Positions 1 through 5,801 of a DNA stretch of 8,393 nt are shown here, in pieces. Location of the stretch: contig JAFLSL010000034.1 of NCBI GenBank assembly GCA_022510985.1, positions 1 to 8,393 on the forward strand, written 5' to 3'. Position 1 is the first letter of the stretch, and each line of letters begins with the position of its first letter. The DNA comes from Ruminococcus sp. (GTDB lineage: Bacteria; Bacillota; Clostridia; Oscillospirales; Acutalibacteraceae). A model generated the notes under the pieces. That model worked only from the letters and a program-made list of their open reading frames with translations. It ran no database searches and was not told where the DNA came from. The translations under genes were made by a program, and so were the position numbers.

Positions 1-1037
1 AGACCGTCAACATTCGTCGGATCTTCGCCGAGAGTAATTTCTTTTTTACATTTATCAAATAGAACAACAGTCTCAAAGAGATTGCGTCTGCCGTCCTGAA
101 TGTACTGACCGAGAGAATGAAGGTCGGTTGAGAAGATAACGCTTGCAGGGAAAATACCCTTTTTATCCTTACCCTCAGACTCACCGTAGAGCTGCTTGAA
201 CCACTCGTTCATAAGTGTATAGGCAGGCTCGTAGCTTACCATAATTTCGGTGGAATAACCCTTGTTGTAGAGGATATTGCGTAAAGCCGCATATTTATAG
301 CAGTCGTTTGTGTAGAGATCATCGTTATTAAACTCGTCCTGAGCCTTCTTAGCACCTGACATAAGAGCGTCAATATCAGCACCTGCTACAGCGATAGGAA
401 GAAGTCCTACTGCGGTAAGAACTGAGTAACGTCCGCCTACATCGTCGGGAACTACGAAAGTTTCGTAGCCTTCCTCGTCAGCTAGCTGCTTTAAGGTTCC
501 GCGAGCTTTATCGGTTGTGCAGTAGATACGCTCTCTTGCACCCTCTTTGCCGTACTTTTTCTCGAGCATATCGCGGAATACGCGGAATGCGATTGCAGGC
601 TCTGTGGTTGTGCCTGACTTAGAAATCATATTGATAGAAACATCCTTGCCCTCGCAAAGCTCGATAATATCGGCGAGTGCTGAGGAGCTGATTGAATTAC
701 CTGTAAAGTAAATCTGCGGTGTATCCTTAGCAAGTGCGTTGTAGTTAGGAGAGGTTAAAAACTCAATAGCCGCTCTCGCACCGAGATATGAACCGCCGAT
801 ACCGATTACGACAAAAACATCGGTATCCTTTTTAATTTTTTCTGCCGCCTTTTTAATGCGGGCAAATTCTTCTTTGTCATAGTTAGTAGGAAGGTCTACC
901 CAGCCTATAAAGTCATTTCCGAGACCTGTTCCGTTGTGGAGAGCCTTGTGGGCATTTTTTACCTGTGCCTCAATACCCTTATACTCATCCTCGCCTACAA
1001 AACCGTTAAGATATTTGTCTATAATTTTTGTTGACAT
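1..1037 (-). CDS. pgi: Glucose-6-phosphate isomerase, 5' part (runs off the left edge)
   Basis: Cytoplasmic glycolytic enzyme that interconverts glucose-6-phosphate and fructose-6-phosphate. The gene is missing from its own C-terminus: 345 codons plus two bases are present, against about 450 residues for Firmicutes Pgi. Visible family marks are the SIS-domain loop [11 protein letters not shown] (residues about 79-89), SKSGTTTEP (139-147, phosphate binding), the family signature [12 protein letters not shown] (198-209, with the substrate Arg203), and GESEGK with the predicted catalytic base Glu286. His307, in TDLHSLGQ, matches the ring-opening His. The C-terminal Pgi signature and its Lys lie outside the window. 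The ATG at 1037 has a GGGGG Shine-Dalgarno a few bases upstream and a good promoter further up, so it looks like the head of its own transcript. Read-through from the carboxypeptidase gene upstream is possible, because no terminator is visible between them. The frame is open throughout with no sign of decay. Confidence 0.97.
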   Translation of the reverse strand, partial: MSTKIIDKYLNGFVGEDEYKGIEAQVKNAHKALHNGTGLGNDFIGWVDLPTNYDKEEFARIKKAAEKIKKDTDVFVVIGIGGSYLGARAAIEFLTSPNYNALAKDTPQIYFTGNSISSSALADIIELCEGKDVSINMISKSGTTTEPAIAFRVFRDMLEKKYGKEGARERIYCTTDKARGTLKQLADEEGYETFVVPDDVGGRYSVLTAVGLLPIAVAGADIDALMSGAKKAQDEFNNDDLYTNDCYKYAALRNILYNKGYSTEIMVSYEPAYTLMNEWFKQLYGESEGKDKKGIFPASVIFSTDLHSLGQYIQDGRRNLFETVVLFDKCKKEITLGEDPTNVDG

Positions 1038-1054
1038 TTGATTACCCCCAAATA

Positions 1055-1076
1055 ATATAGTTACGTTTCACTATAT
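1055..1076. repeat. Inverted repeat in the pgi leader
   Basis: Two perfect 7-bp arms, ATATAGT (1055-1061) and ACTATAT (1070-1076), are separated by 8 bp. The repeat lies between the predicted transcription start of pgi (about 1082) and its Shine-Dalgarno (about 1045-1050). In RNA it would form a weak, AU-rich hairpin; in DNA it could be a protein-binding site. No known operator was recognised. Confidence 0.35.
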
Positions 1077-1088
1077 ATTTATAGAACC

Positions 1089-1117
1089 ATTTTAGCACAA
1101 AACGGCAGGGTATGCAA
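1089..1117 (-). promoter_or_regulatory. sigma-A promoter of pgi
   Basis: Read on the minus strand, the -35 box is TTGCAT (1117-1112), the spacer is exactly 17 bp, and the -10 box is TAAAAT (1094-1089). A TG one base before the -10 box gives an extended -10. Transcription should start near 1082, leaving a leader of about 45 nt before the pgi ATG. The promoter lies in the short gap after the carboxypeptidase stop. Confidence 0.75.
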
Positions 1118-1145
1118 TATTTAATGGAAATTTTTTTACATTTGT

Positions 1146-2285
1146 CTATAATGCAATCAAAGCCCTGCAGACAGCTGACATCACAGAGGAAAAGGTCATT
1201 TTCTCAATCGTGTTTTTCGCCGTTATTTTACAGCTTTTTAAAAGTTCTTTTCCCGAATAGTAATTAACCTCACCTATAGTATCCCCCGCTTTTATCGGAG
1301 CTTGCAATTCTTTTTTTACTTTGCATTCTGTTATGAGCTTTTCGCCTGAGGAACGGCTGACTATCATTGAGCCGGGATTTTCGCAACGCAAAAACAGAGT
1401 ATCGCCCATTCCGCCTTTAACCTTAACGTCAGCGGTTGCCTTTTTCGGGAGAGTTAATTTTTCTACAGTATAATTTGCAAAGCCGTAGTCGAGCAAAGCG
1501 GCACTGTCGGCAAAACGAGCCGTTCCGGTATCGCAGCCGAGAACAACGGCAATAAGCGAAAGTCCGTCGCGTTCGGCACTCGCACTCATACAACAGCCCG
1601 CGTCGTCGGTTGTGCCTGTTTTAAGACCCGTTATTCCCTTATAAGTTTTTAAAAGTTTATTTGTATTTACGATTTGCGTTTCTCCGCCGCGTAGGTCATC
1701 GAGCCAGATTGATGTGTAGTCAAAAATTTTCTTGTGCTTAATAAGCTCAGCTGACATAAGGGCAACGTCGTATGCCGAGGTCAGATGACCGTCTTCATCA
1801 AGACCGTTGCAGTTTTTAAATGTCGTGTCATTCATTCCGAGTAATTTAGCCTTTTTGTTCATCTCGGAAACAAACGAGTCTTCACTTCCGCTGATTGCCT
1901 CGGCAAGGACAACCGCCGCGTCATTTGCGGAGGCTACGGCGGTAGCTTTAATGAGGTCATCAACCGTCATTGTTTCGCCTTCCTCAAGCCAAATATCCGA
2001 GCCGCCCATAGACGCGGCGTGAGCAGACGCGGAGAGCGTATCGGAAAGCTTTAATTTTTTGCTATCCACCGCCTCCATAGCAAGCAAAAGCGTCATAACC
2101 TTTGTAACGGACGCACAGGCACGCTTATCGTGGCTGTTTTTATCGGACAAAACTTTTAAGCTTTCTGCCTCTATCAGCACGGCTGACGGTGCACTTACAT
2201 TGACATTACTTTTTGCCGACGCGACAATCGGAATTGACGCGGTAATAAGAATACATATAAATATTGAAACCAACTTTTTAAACAT
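1146..2285 (-). CDS. Secreted D-alanyl-D-alanine carboxypeptidase (peptidase S11, low-molecular-weight penicillin-binding protein)
   Basis: Removes the terminal D-Ala from peptidoglycan pentapeptides outside the cell, limiting cross-linking. The 379 residues show a signal peptide (MFKK, hydrophobic core, cleavage about VASA-KS at residues 24-25). The three active-site motifs follow in order: SVTK (Ser59 nucleophile, Lys62), SAN (119-121) and KTGT (222-225). A beta-rich C-terminal domain covers about 275-355, and an amphipathic tail (about 359-379) probably anchors the protein to the membrane face, as in PBP5/DacA/DacF. An upstream ATG at 2333 would add 16 residues before the signal peptide. 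I chose 2285 because it gives a normal signal peptide and has a GAGGTG Shine-Dalgarno about 6 nt away. That Shine-Dalgarno lies inside a terminator-like hairpin. The gene follows ispF in the same direction and has no clear promoter of its own. Several S11 paralogues exist in spore-formers, so no symbol (dacA, dacB or dacF) is assigned. Confidence 0.93.
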   Translation of the reverse strand: MFKKLVSIFICILITASIPIVASAKSNVNVSAPSAVLIEAESLKVLSDKNSHDKRACASVTKVMTLLLAMEAVDSKKLKLSDTLSASAHAASMGGSDIWLEEGETMTVDDLIKATAVASANDAAVVLAEAISGSEDSFVSEMNKKAKLLGMNDTTFKNCNGLDEDGHLTSAYDVALMSAELIKHKKIFDYTSIWLDDLRGGETQIVNTNKLLKTYKGITGLKTGTTDDAGCCMSASAERDGLSLIAVVLGCDTGTARFADSAALLDYGFANYTVEKLTLPKKATADVKVKGGMGDTLFLRCENPGSMIVSRSSGEKLITECKVKKELQAPIKAGDTIGEVNYYSGKELLKSCKITAKNTIEKMTFSSVMSAVCRALIAL

Positions 2286-2322
2286 AAAAAACACCTCGTT
2301 CAAATATACGAACAAGGTGTTT
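2286..2322 (-). terminator. Intrinsic-terminator-like hairpin between ispF and the carboxypeptidase, overlapping its RBS
   Basis: On the minus strand, immediately after the ispF stop, arm AACACCTTGTTC (2321-2310) pairs with GAACGAGGTGTT (2301-2290) with a single G-U wobble, around an 8-nt loop. An outer A-U pair (2322/2289) extends the stem. A run of six T (2291-2286) closes the structure and abuts the ATG at 2285. This is the layout of a Rho-independent terminator for the ispD-ispF transcript. The descending arm also contains GAGGTG, the carboxypeptidase Shine-Dalgarno, so the same hairpin would both end transcripts and hide the start site in read-through RNA. Confidence 0.75.
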
Positions 2323-2325
2323 AAT

Positions 2326-2799
2326 TTATACATTATTTATAAGGCAAACAGCGTGGGCTGAAATCCCCTCGCCCGAACCTGTGAAACCGAGCTTTTCCTC
2401 GGTAGTCGCCTTTACGCTGACCTGAGATATATCAATTTTGCACGCATCGGCAATATTTTTACGCATAGAAATTATGTAGTCCTTGAGCTTAGGCTTTTGG
2501 GCAATTACGGTTGAGTCGATATTTCCGATAGTATAACCGTTTTCACTAAGAACCGCACAAACCTCTTTTAAAAGCAAAAGGCTGTCGGCACCCTTAAAGC
2601 GTTCGTCTGTATCGGGGAAAAGCTTTCCGATATCGCCGAGAGCCGCTGCACCGAGCAGAGCGTCCATAATCGCGTGCAAAAGCACGTCGGCATCGCTGTG
2701 TCCGAGCAGTCCTTTTTCGTACGGAATATCCACTCCGCCTAGGATAAGCTTTCGGTTTTCTACTAATTTATGTACATCGTAGCCGTGTCCTATTCTCAT
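2326..2799 (-). CDS. ispF: 2-C-methyl-D-erythritol 2,4-cyclodiphosphate synthase
   Basis: MEP (non-mevalonate) pathway enzyme. It cyclises CDP-methylerythritol 2-phosphate to methylerythritol cyclodiphosphate with release of CMP, acting as a cytoplasmic trimer. At 157 residues it has the usual family length. Visible marks are the N-terminal [10 protein letters not shown] with metal ligands Asp8 and His10, the third ligand His42 in the [19 protein letters not shown] region, the FPDTD motif (61-65), and the C-terminal [15 protein letters not shown] (about 131-145). The ATG lies one base after the ispD TGA stop, with an AGAGG Shine-Dalgarno inside the end of ispD, so the two genes are translationally linked. 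They catalyse non-adjacent steps of the pathway (IspE acts between them), and ispD-ispF pairing is common in bacteria. The stop sits a few bases before a terminator-like hairpin. Confidence 0.97.
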   Translation of the reverse strand: MRIGHGYDVHKLVENRKLILGGVDIPYEKGLLGHSDADVLLHAIMDALLGAAALGDIGKLFPDTDERFKGADSLLLLKEVCAVLSENGYTIGNIDSTVIAQKPKLKDYIISMRKNIADACKIDISQVSVKATTEEKLGFTGSGEGISAHAVCLINNV

Positions 2800-2800
2800 T

Positions 2801-3496
2801 TCAGTTTACCTCTTTTAAAATATTCCGGGCAAGCTTAATATCATTTTGAGTCGTCAGCTTGATATTCGTTTCGCTGCCGAGAACTATATGTATCTTTTCG
2901 CCGATATTTTCAACCAGCTTGCAGTCGTCGGTTACAGGCTCTTTGTTTTCTTTTGCAAATTTGAGTGCTTTAAGATAGATGCTTTTCTCAAAAACCTGCG
3001 GAGTTTGCACTGCTCTGAGCGTGCTCCTTTCAGGGGTTGAAATAATTTCGTTTTTGTCGTTTACAACCTTAATCGTATCGGTTACAAATGTTCCCAACAC
3101 AGCACAGCCGTTTTCAACAGCACAGGCAACAACCTTTTTAATGTCGTCCTGAGAGATAAGCGGACGTGCTCCGTCGTGAATTGCAAAATGAGTGGTTCTT
3201 TCGTCACATCCAAAAACGCCGTTTCTGACGCTTTCGTCACGTGTAGCACCGCCCAAAACGGTAGCCCTGACCTTATTAAATCCTTTTTCCGAAACTATAT
3301 TTTCAATCTGCATTTTATCGTTTTCGCGGCAGACTACGACAACGCCGTCAATTACGTCAGAACGCTCGAACGCTCTCAGCGTATGAGCGATAACAGGTTC
3401 TCCGCCGAGGTCGATAAACTGCTTGCTGATTTTAAGTCCCATTCGACTTGAATTCCCTGCGGCAACCACAACCGCACTTACAAAAATATTATCCAT
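2801..3496 (-). CDS. ispD: 2-C-methyl-D-erythritol 4-phosphate cytidylyltransferase
   Basis: Third step of the MEP isoprenoid pathway: joins CTP and methylerythritol 4-phosphate into CDP-methylerythritol plus pyrophosphate. The 231 residues have the expected length and a nucleotidyltransferase fold. The N-terminal AAGNSSRMG (12-20) carries Arg18, and Lys25 in SKQF is spaced as in E. coli IspD (Arg20/Lys27). The HDGARPL motif (107-113) carries a metal-binding Asp. TPQVF (165-169), the TDD..LVE segment (189-196) and NIK (211-213) complete the substrate site. The ATG is only 2 nt after the TAA of the zinc-ribbon gene. The nearby Shine-Dalgarno is weak (TTTGG), so translation probably depends on coupling to that upstream gene. 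Confidence 0.96.
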   Translation of the reverse strand: MDNIFVSAVVVAAGNSSRMGLKISKQFIDLGGEPVIAHTLRAFERSDVIDGVVVVCRENDKMQIENIVSEKGFNKVRATVLGGATRDESVRNGVFGCDERTTHFAIHDGARPLISQDDIKKVVACAVENGCAVLGTFVTDTIKVVNDKNEIISTPERSTLRAVQTPQVFEKSIYLKALKFAKENKEPVTDDCKLVENIGEKIHIVLGSETNIKLTTQNDIKLARNILKEVN

Positions 3497-3498
3497 AA

Positions 3499-4005
3499 TT
3501 AACCAAACAGCGATTTAATAAAGGCGGTTATAAAATCGGTTCCGTAGATTACAACTGCTAACGCAATAATAAATAGAATAGCGGTAGTAATTCTGACGAA
3601 GGTACGCTTTGTGCGTGACATACTTTCAAACTCTTCCTCATAAGAGCTTTCGGGAGCGTCTTCAACAATCTCTGCACCTTCAATTTCAATTGCACCGATT
3701 CCTACCGCAACATCATACGCCTTTTCGTAAAGCTCATAAGGTACAAGGATATCAAAGCCGTCAAAATCCATTCCCGTAACAAGCTGGGAATTTGCACTTA
3801 CCATATGGCGTGTATAAATACTCGGGATACCGCTGTCGGACAAAGCCGCCTGAACGCGGTCACGCTCAAGCACATCTCCGCTGCAAAGATAAACCGAGGT
3901 AGTTTCATCTTCAATAGTTTTAAGAGCCTTGCTTTTGCAATTTACGCAGGTACAATTTGTATCCTCGTCATTGTAAAGCTTTTTGCATTTCGGACAATAT
4001 TTCAT
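3499..4005 (-). CDS. Uncharacterised zinc-ribbon protein with a DUF2007-like middle domain and one C-terminal membrane helix
   Basis: Exact function unknown. The 168-residue product begins MKYCPKC, and a second cysteine pair (C20-VN-C23, plus C18) makes a likely rubredoxin-knuckle zinc ribbon with C4/C7. Residues about 38-105 (VYLCSGDVLERDR, SGIPSIYTR, FDILVPYELYEKA) resemble the DUF2007 fold, a small ferredoxin-like domain often called a putative signal-transducing protein; this call is from memory of the pattern. An acidic linker (about 109-128), a basic patch (RTKR, 131-134) and a hydrophobic helix (about 139-157) follow, so the N-terminal domains should face the cytoplasm. The frame is open upstream to 4095, but that longer form contains the promoter. 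The ATG at 4005 has a strong GGGGG Shine-Dalgarno 8 nt away and is preferred. It is the first gene of the run into ispD and ispF. Confidence 0.85.
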   Translation of the reverse strand: MKYCPKCKKLYNDEDTNCTCVNCKSKALKTIEDETTSVYLCSGDVLERDRVQAALSDSGIPSIYTRHMVSANSQLVTGMDFDGFDILVPYELYEKAYDVAVGIGAIEIEGAEIVEDAPESSYEEEFESMSRTKRTFVRITTAILFIIALAVVIYGTDFITAFIKSLFG

Positions 4006-4013
4006 AGAATAAG

Positions 4014-4020
4014 CCCCCTT
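4014..4020 (-). promoter_or_regulatory. Shine-Dalgarno deciding the zinc-ribbon gene start
   Basis: On the minus strand AAGGGGG (4020-4014) lies 8 nt before the ATG at 4005. Together with the promoter at 4046-4074, which falls inside the longer open frame, it excludes the start at 4095. Confidence 0.7.
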
Positions 4021-4045
4021 TTCTGTAATGCTATCGGTTGATACA

Positions 4046-4074
4046 ATTATAGCAAAGGGAGCGTTATTTTTCAA
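4046..4074 (-). promoter_or_regulatory. sigma-A promoter of the zinc-ribbon/ispD/ispF operon
   Basis: On the minus strand, TTGAAA (4074-4069) is followed by a 17-bp spacer and a perfect TATAAT (4051-4046). TGC directly before it gives an extended -10. The start would fall near 4039, about 33 nt before the ATG. It is the only strong promoter seen upstream of the isoprenoid genes. Confidence 0.85.
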
Positions 4075-4082
4075 GTAGATGT

Positions 4083-4108
4083 AAACGGCAGGCAACAGCT
4101 TACCGCTT
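4083..4108 (-). terminator. Weak candidate terminator after dpaB
   Basis: About 12 nt after the dpaB stop, the minus-strand arms AAGCGGTAAGC and GCCTGCCGTTT can pair around a TGTT loop. The stem has one G-U pair and one A-C mismatch. No clean T-run follows, only TTTACATCTACTT, so this is a poor intrinsic terminator, listed because nothing better ends the dpaA-dpaB transcript before the next promoter. Confidence 0.3.
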
Positions 4109-4120
4109 TGAAGTAATTTA

Positions 4121-4693
4121 TTACATAAATACAGGCTGATACTGTTCTCTTTTCAGCGTTTTTTCAACGCAGTCGGGAATCAACTCAAAATGCCCGACAA
4201 GGGACTTAGGCTTGTTCACATAATCGTCCTGACTCATCGGAACAAAGTAAATATTTTTGGTATTTAAAAGCCGACCGATATTCTGGGCTGAGGCTCCGAG
4301 ACCGTCGTTTGTCGAAACACAGAGCAGTACGGGACGGTTTATCCGAAGATGTGACTTTACCGCCATTGAAACGGCACTATCGGTTAAACCGAGCGAGAGC
4401 TTTGCGAGAGTATTACCCGTGCAAGGAGCTACAACAATAAGGTCGCACATTTTTTTAGGACCTATAGGCTCTGCAGCAGAAATTGAGCTTATGACCTTAT
4501 TGCCTGTTATCTCTTCTATTTTATCTATAAAATCCCGAGCAAGTCCAAAACGGGTATTTGTTGACGCCGCCGTTTCGGACATTATGGGAATAACATTATA
4601 GCCGTCATCAATAAGCCTTTCAATTTCAGAAATTGCTTTTGAAAAGGTACAAAACGAACCGCAGATAGCATATCCTATATTCGCTTTCGCCAA
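4121..4693 (-). CDS. dpaB: Dipicolinate synthase subunit B (SpoVFB)
   Basis: Flavoprotein-like subunit that acts with DpaA to make dipicolinic acid from dihydrodipicolinate in the mother cell during sporulation; the product is loaded into the spore core. The 190 residues match the family length (about 200). The N-terminus (IGYAICGSFCTFSKAISEIERL) and the segments IPIMSE (35-40), LIVVAPCTGNTLAKLSLGLTDSAVSMAVKSHLR (85-117) and RPVLLCVSTNDGLGASAQNIGRLLN (120-144) are typical of the DpaB branch of the HFCD flavoprotein fold. The start is TTG, supported by AAGGAGG 7 nt upstream and by the lack of any nearby ATG. It overlaps the end of dpaA by 19 bases, so the subunits are co-translated. The last 190 residues are intact, with no decay visible. 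Confidence 0.95.
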   Translation of the reverse strand: MAKANIGYAICGSFCTFSKAISEIERLIDDGYNVIPIMSETAASTNTRFGLARDFIDKIEEITGNKVISSISAAEPIGPKKMCDLIVVAPCTGNTLAKLSLGLTDSAVSMAVKSHLRINRPVLLCVSTNDGLGASAQNIGRLLNTKNIYFVPMSQDDYVNKPKSLVGHFELIPDCVEKTLKREQYQPVFM

Positions 4694-5532
4694 CTGTATT
4701 CCTCCTTAATAATTGTTAAGACGGTGTCCGCTATGATTTTTCCCGCCGACAAAGGAGAATATTTTCCGGGAAGTGCAGAGGCTAAAAACGCAGTATAGCC
4801 GAGTTTATCGGCTACGTCGAAATCTACTCCTCCAGGATAAGAAGATAAATCTATTATAAGAGTATCGAAATCGCTGTTCTCGAGAATGTTTTTATCAATA
4901 ACGAGTGCGTCTGCGGTATTAAAAACTATATCGTATTCGGAAATTGAGTTTAACTCACAAGTGTTAATAGCTTTGTTTCCGTCACAATTTATATAGGCTG
5001 AGTTTACTGAGCTACGCGTTGCGACGGTTACATCGGCACCTAGAGCTTTAAGCATTTTAGAGAGGATTTTTCCTATTCTGCCATAGCCTATTACAAGAAT
5101 TTTTGCACCGAAGATTGTTCCCTCATAGCTTTTTAAGGCTACGCCTACAGCACCCTCGGCGGTTGGAAGAGCGTTTTTTACAGCGAAATCCTCACGCTTT
5201 AATAAATCAAATGCGTTTATTCCGCTTAGCGAATTTGCCCTACCCATAAAAACGGGCTTGTCAGAAAGCTTTATGAGAAGCTTGTTATCTATTTTTATTT
5301 CTTTTTCAGAAAAATTACAAGGAATAACATCGCCTTTAACGCCCGTAATCGGAAGAATAAAGACATCGCCCGCACTAAGTGCAGTATCTAAATCCACAAG
5401 CTCAAGCTTGCCATAGCTTTCAAGCGAGTCAAAGCCCGCAAGCATAACGCGATAGCCGTAATCTGAAAGTGCCTTTGCACAGAAAAGCTGACGCTTATCT
5501 CCGCCTATTAACGCTATAGTATCAAATTTCAT
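4675..5532 (-). CDS. dpaA: Dipicolinate synthase subunit A (SpoVFA)
   Basis: NAD(P)-binding subunit of dipicolinate synthase, which oxidises the DapA product to dipicolinic acid (DPA) in the mother cell late in sporulation. At 285 residues it is close to the usual length of about 295. The N-terminal domain carries IALIGGDKRQ (6-15). NALPTAEGAVGVAL (120-133) is a conserved family block. The dinucleotide-binding Rossmann motif is VIGYGRIGKIL (147-157). A second block, ALPGKYSPLSAG (253-264), is also characteristic. A GTG at 5541 could start the frame 3 codons earlier, but it falls inside the Shine-Dalgarno. AAGGTG sits 6 nt before the ATG at 5532, which is therefore preferred. No dapA, dapG or asd genes lie beside it, so dpaA-dpaB form a stand-alone pair. 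A sigma-K-like promoter precedes it, as known for Bacillus spoVF. Confidence 0.95.
   Translation of the reverse strand: MKFDTIALIGGDKRQLFCAKALSDYGYRVMLAGFDSLESYGKLELVDLDTALSAGDVFILPITGVKGDVIPCNFSEKEIKIDNKLLIKLSDKPVFMGRANSLSGINAFDLLKREDFAVKNALPTAEGAVGVALKSYEGTIFGAKILVIGYGRIGKILSKMLKALGADVTVATRSSVNSAYINCDGNKAINTCELNSISEYDIVFNTADALVIDKNILENSDFDTLIIDLSSYPGGVDFDVADKLGYTAFLASALPGKYSPLSAGKIIADTVLTIIKEEYSWRKRI
4701..4707 (-). promoter_or_regulatory. Shine-Dalgarno supporting the TTG start of dpaB
   Basis: A full AAGGAGG (minus strand, 4707-4701) lies 7 nt before the TTG at 4693, inside the dpaA coding end. A strong site paired with a weak start codon suggests tuned, coupled output of the two subunits. 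Confidence 0.8.
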
Positions 5533-5558
5533 ATCAAACACCTTTTTGGGATATATGA

Positions 5559-5586
5559 CATAATATGAAATTCAATAAAAGTTGTG
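5559..5586 (-). promoter_or_regulatory. Candidate sigma-K-type sporulation promoter of dpaA-dpaB
   Basis: On the minus strand, CATATTATG (5567-5559) matches 8 of 9 positions of the sigma-K -10 pattern CATAnnnTA. CAC (5586-5584) lies 16 bp upstream, matching the short AC-centred sigma-K -35. Transcription would start about 20 nt before the dpaA ATG. No good sigma-A promoter was found in this gap in the same direction. The consensus is short and AT-rich, so a chance match is possible. Confidence 0.45.
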
Positions 5587-5760
5587 AAATCATTTTTAAA
5601 TCGAGAAGATAGAAAGGCATAAAATCGACGTTATCATTTCGACCGTTATAGTCTTATTTAAATTTCCGAACCTATCCCTTCTATCCAAAGTTAGATAGAG
5701 AATGTACAGTATGGGAGATATGAATTCAGGACGGGGAATGTACGGACTGACGAGGAGAAT
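5587..5760. other. Intergenic region between rny and dpaA with short repeats, no gene recognised
   Basis: No convincing coding frame. It holds a near-direct repeat TCGACGTTAT/TCGACCGTTAT (5625-5634 and 5639-5649) and an inverted repeat TCTATC/GATAGA (5680-5685 and 5694-5699, 8-bp loop). It also holds GAATGTAC twice, 36 bp apart (5700-5707 and 5736-5743), each followed by a purine and G. The sequence is less AT-rich near 5700-5760 than ordinary spacer here. A regulatory or small-RNA role is possible but unproven. Confidence 0.4.
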
Positions 5761-5791
5761 AAAAAAGCCGACCGAAATCGGTCGACTTTTT
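5761..5791 (-). terminator. Intrinsic terminator of rny
   Basis: About 10 nt after the rny stop, minus-strand arms AAAAAGTCGACCG (5791-5779) and CGGTCGGCTTTTT (5774-5762) pair with one G-U wobble around an ATTT loop. The structure runs into six T. This is a textbook Rho-independent terminator; on the plus strand the wobble becomes an A-C mismatch, so it is oriented for rny. Confidence 0.93.
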
Positions 5792-5801
5792 AATGTTTTA
5801 T

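Noticed and set aside
1111..1149. Terminator between the carboxypeptidase and pgi
   Set aside because: An A/T run follows the stop, but no stem with GC pairs can be drawn.
2286..2333. Upstream ATG at 2333 for the carboxypeptidase, adding 16 residues
   Set aside because: The extension is encoded by the hairpin, overlaps the ispF stop, lacks its own Shine-Dalgarno and would bury the signal peptide; ATG 2285 has GAGGTG at good spacing.
4006..4095. N-terminal extension of the zinc-ribbon protein to 4095
   Set aside because: The extension contains the -35 and -10 boxes of the gene's own promoter, and the internal ATG has a strong RBS and a CPKC zinc-ribbon start.
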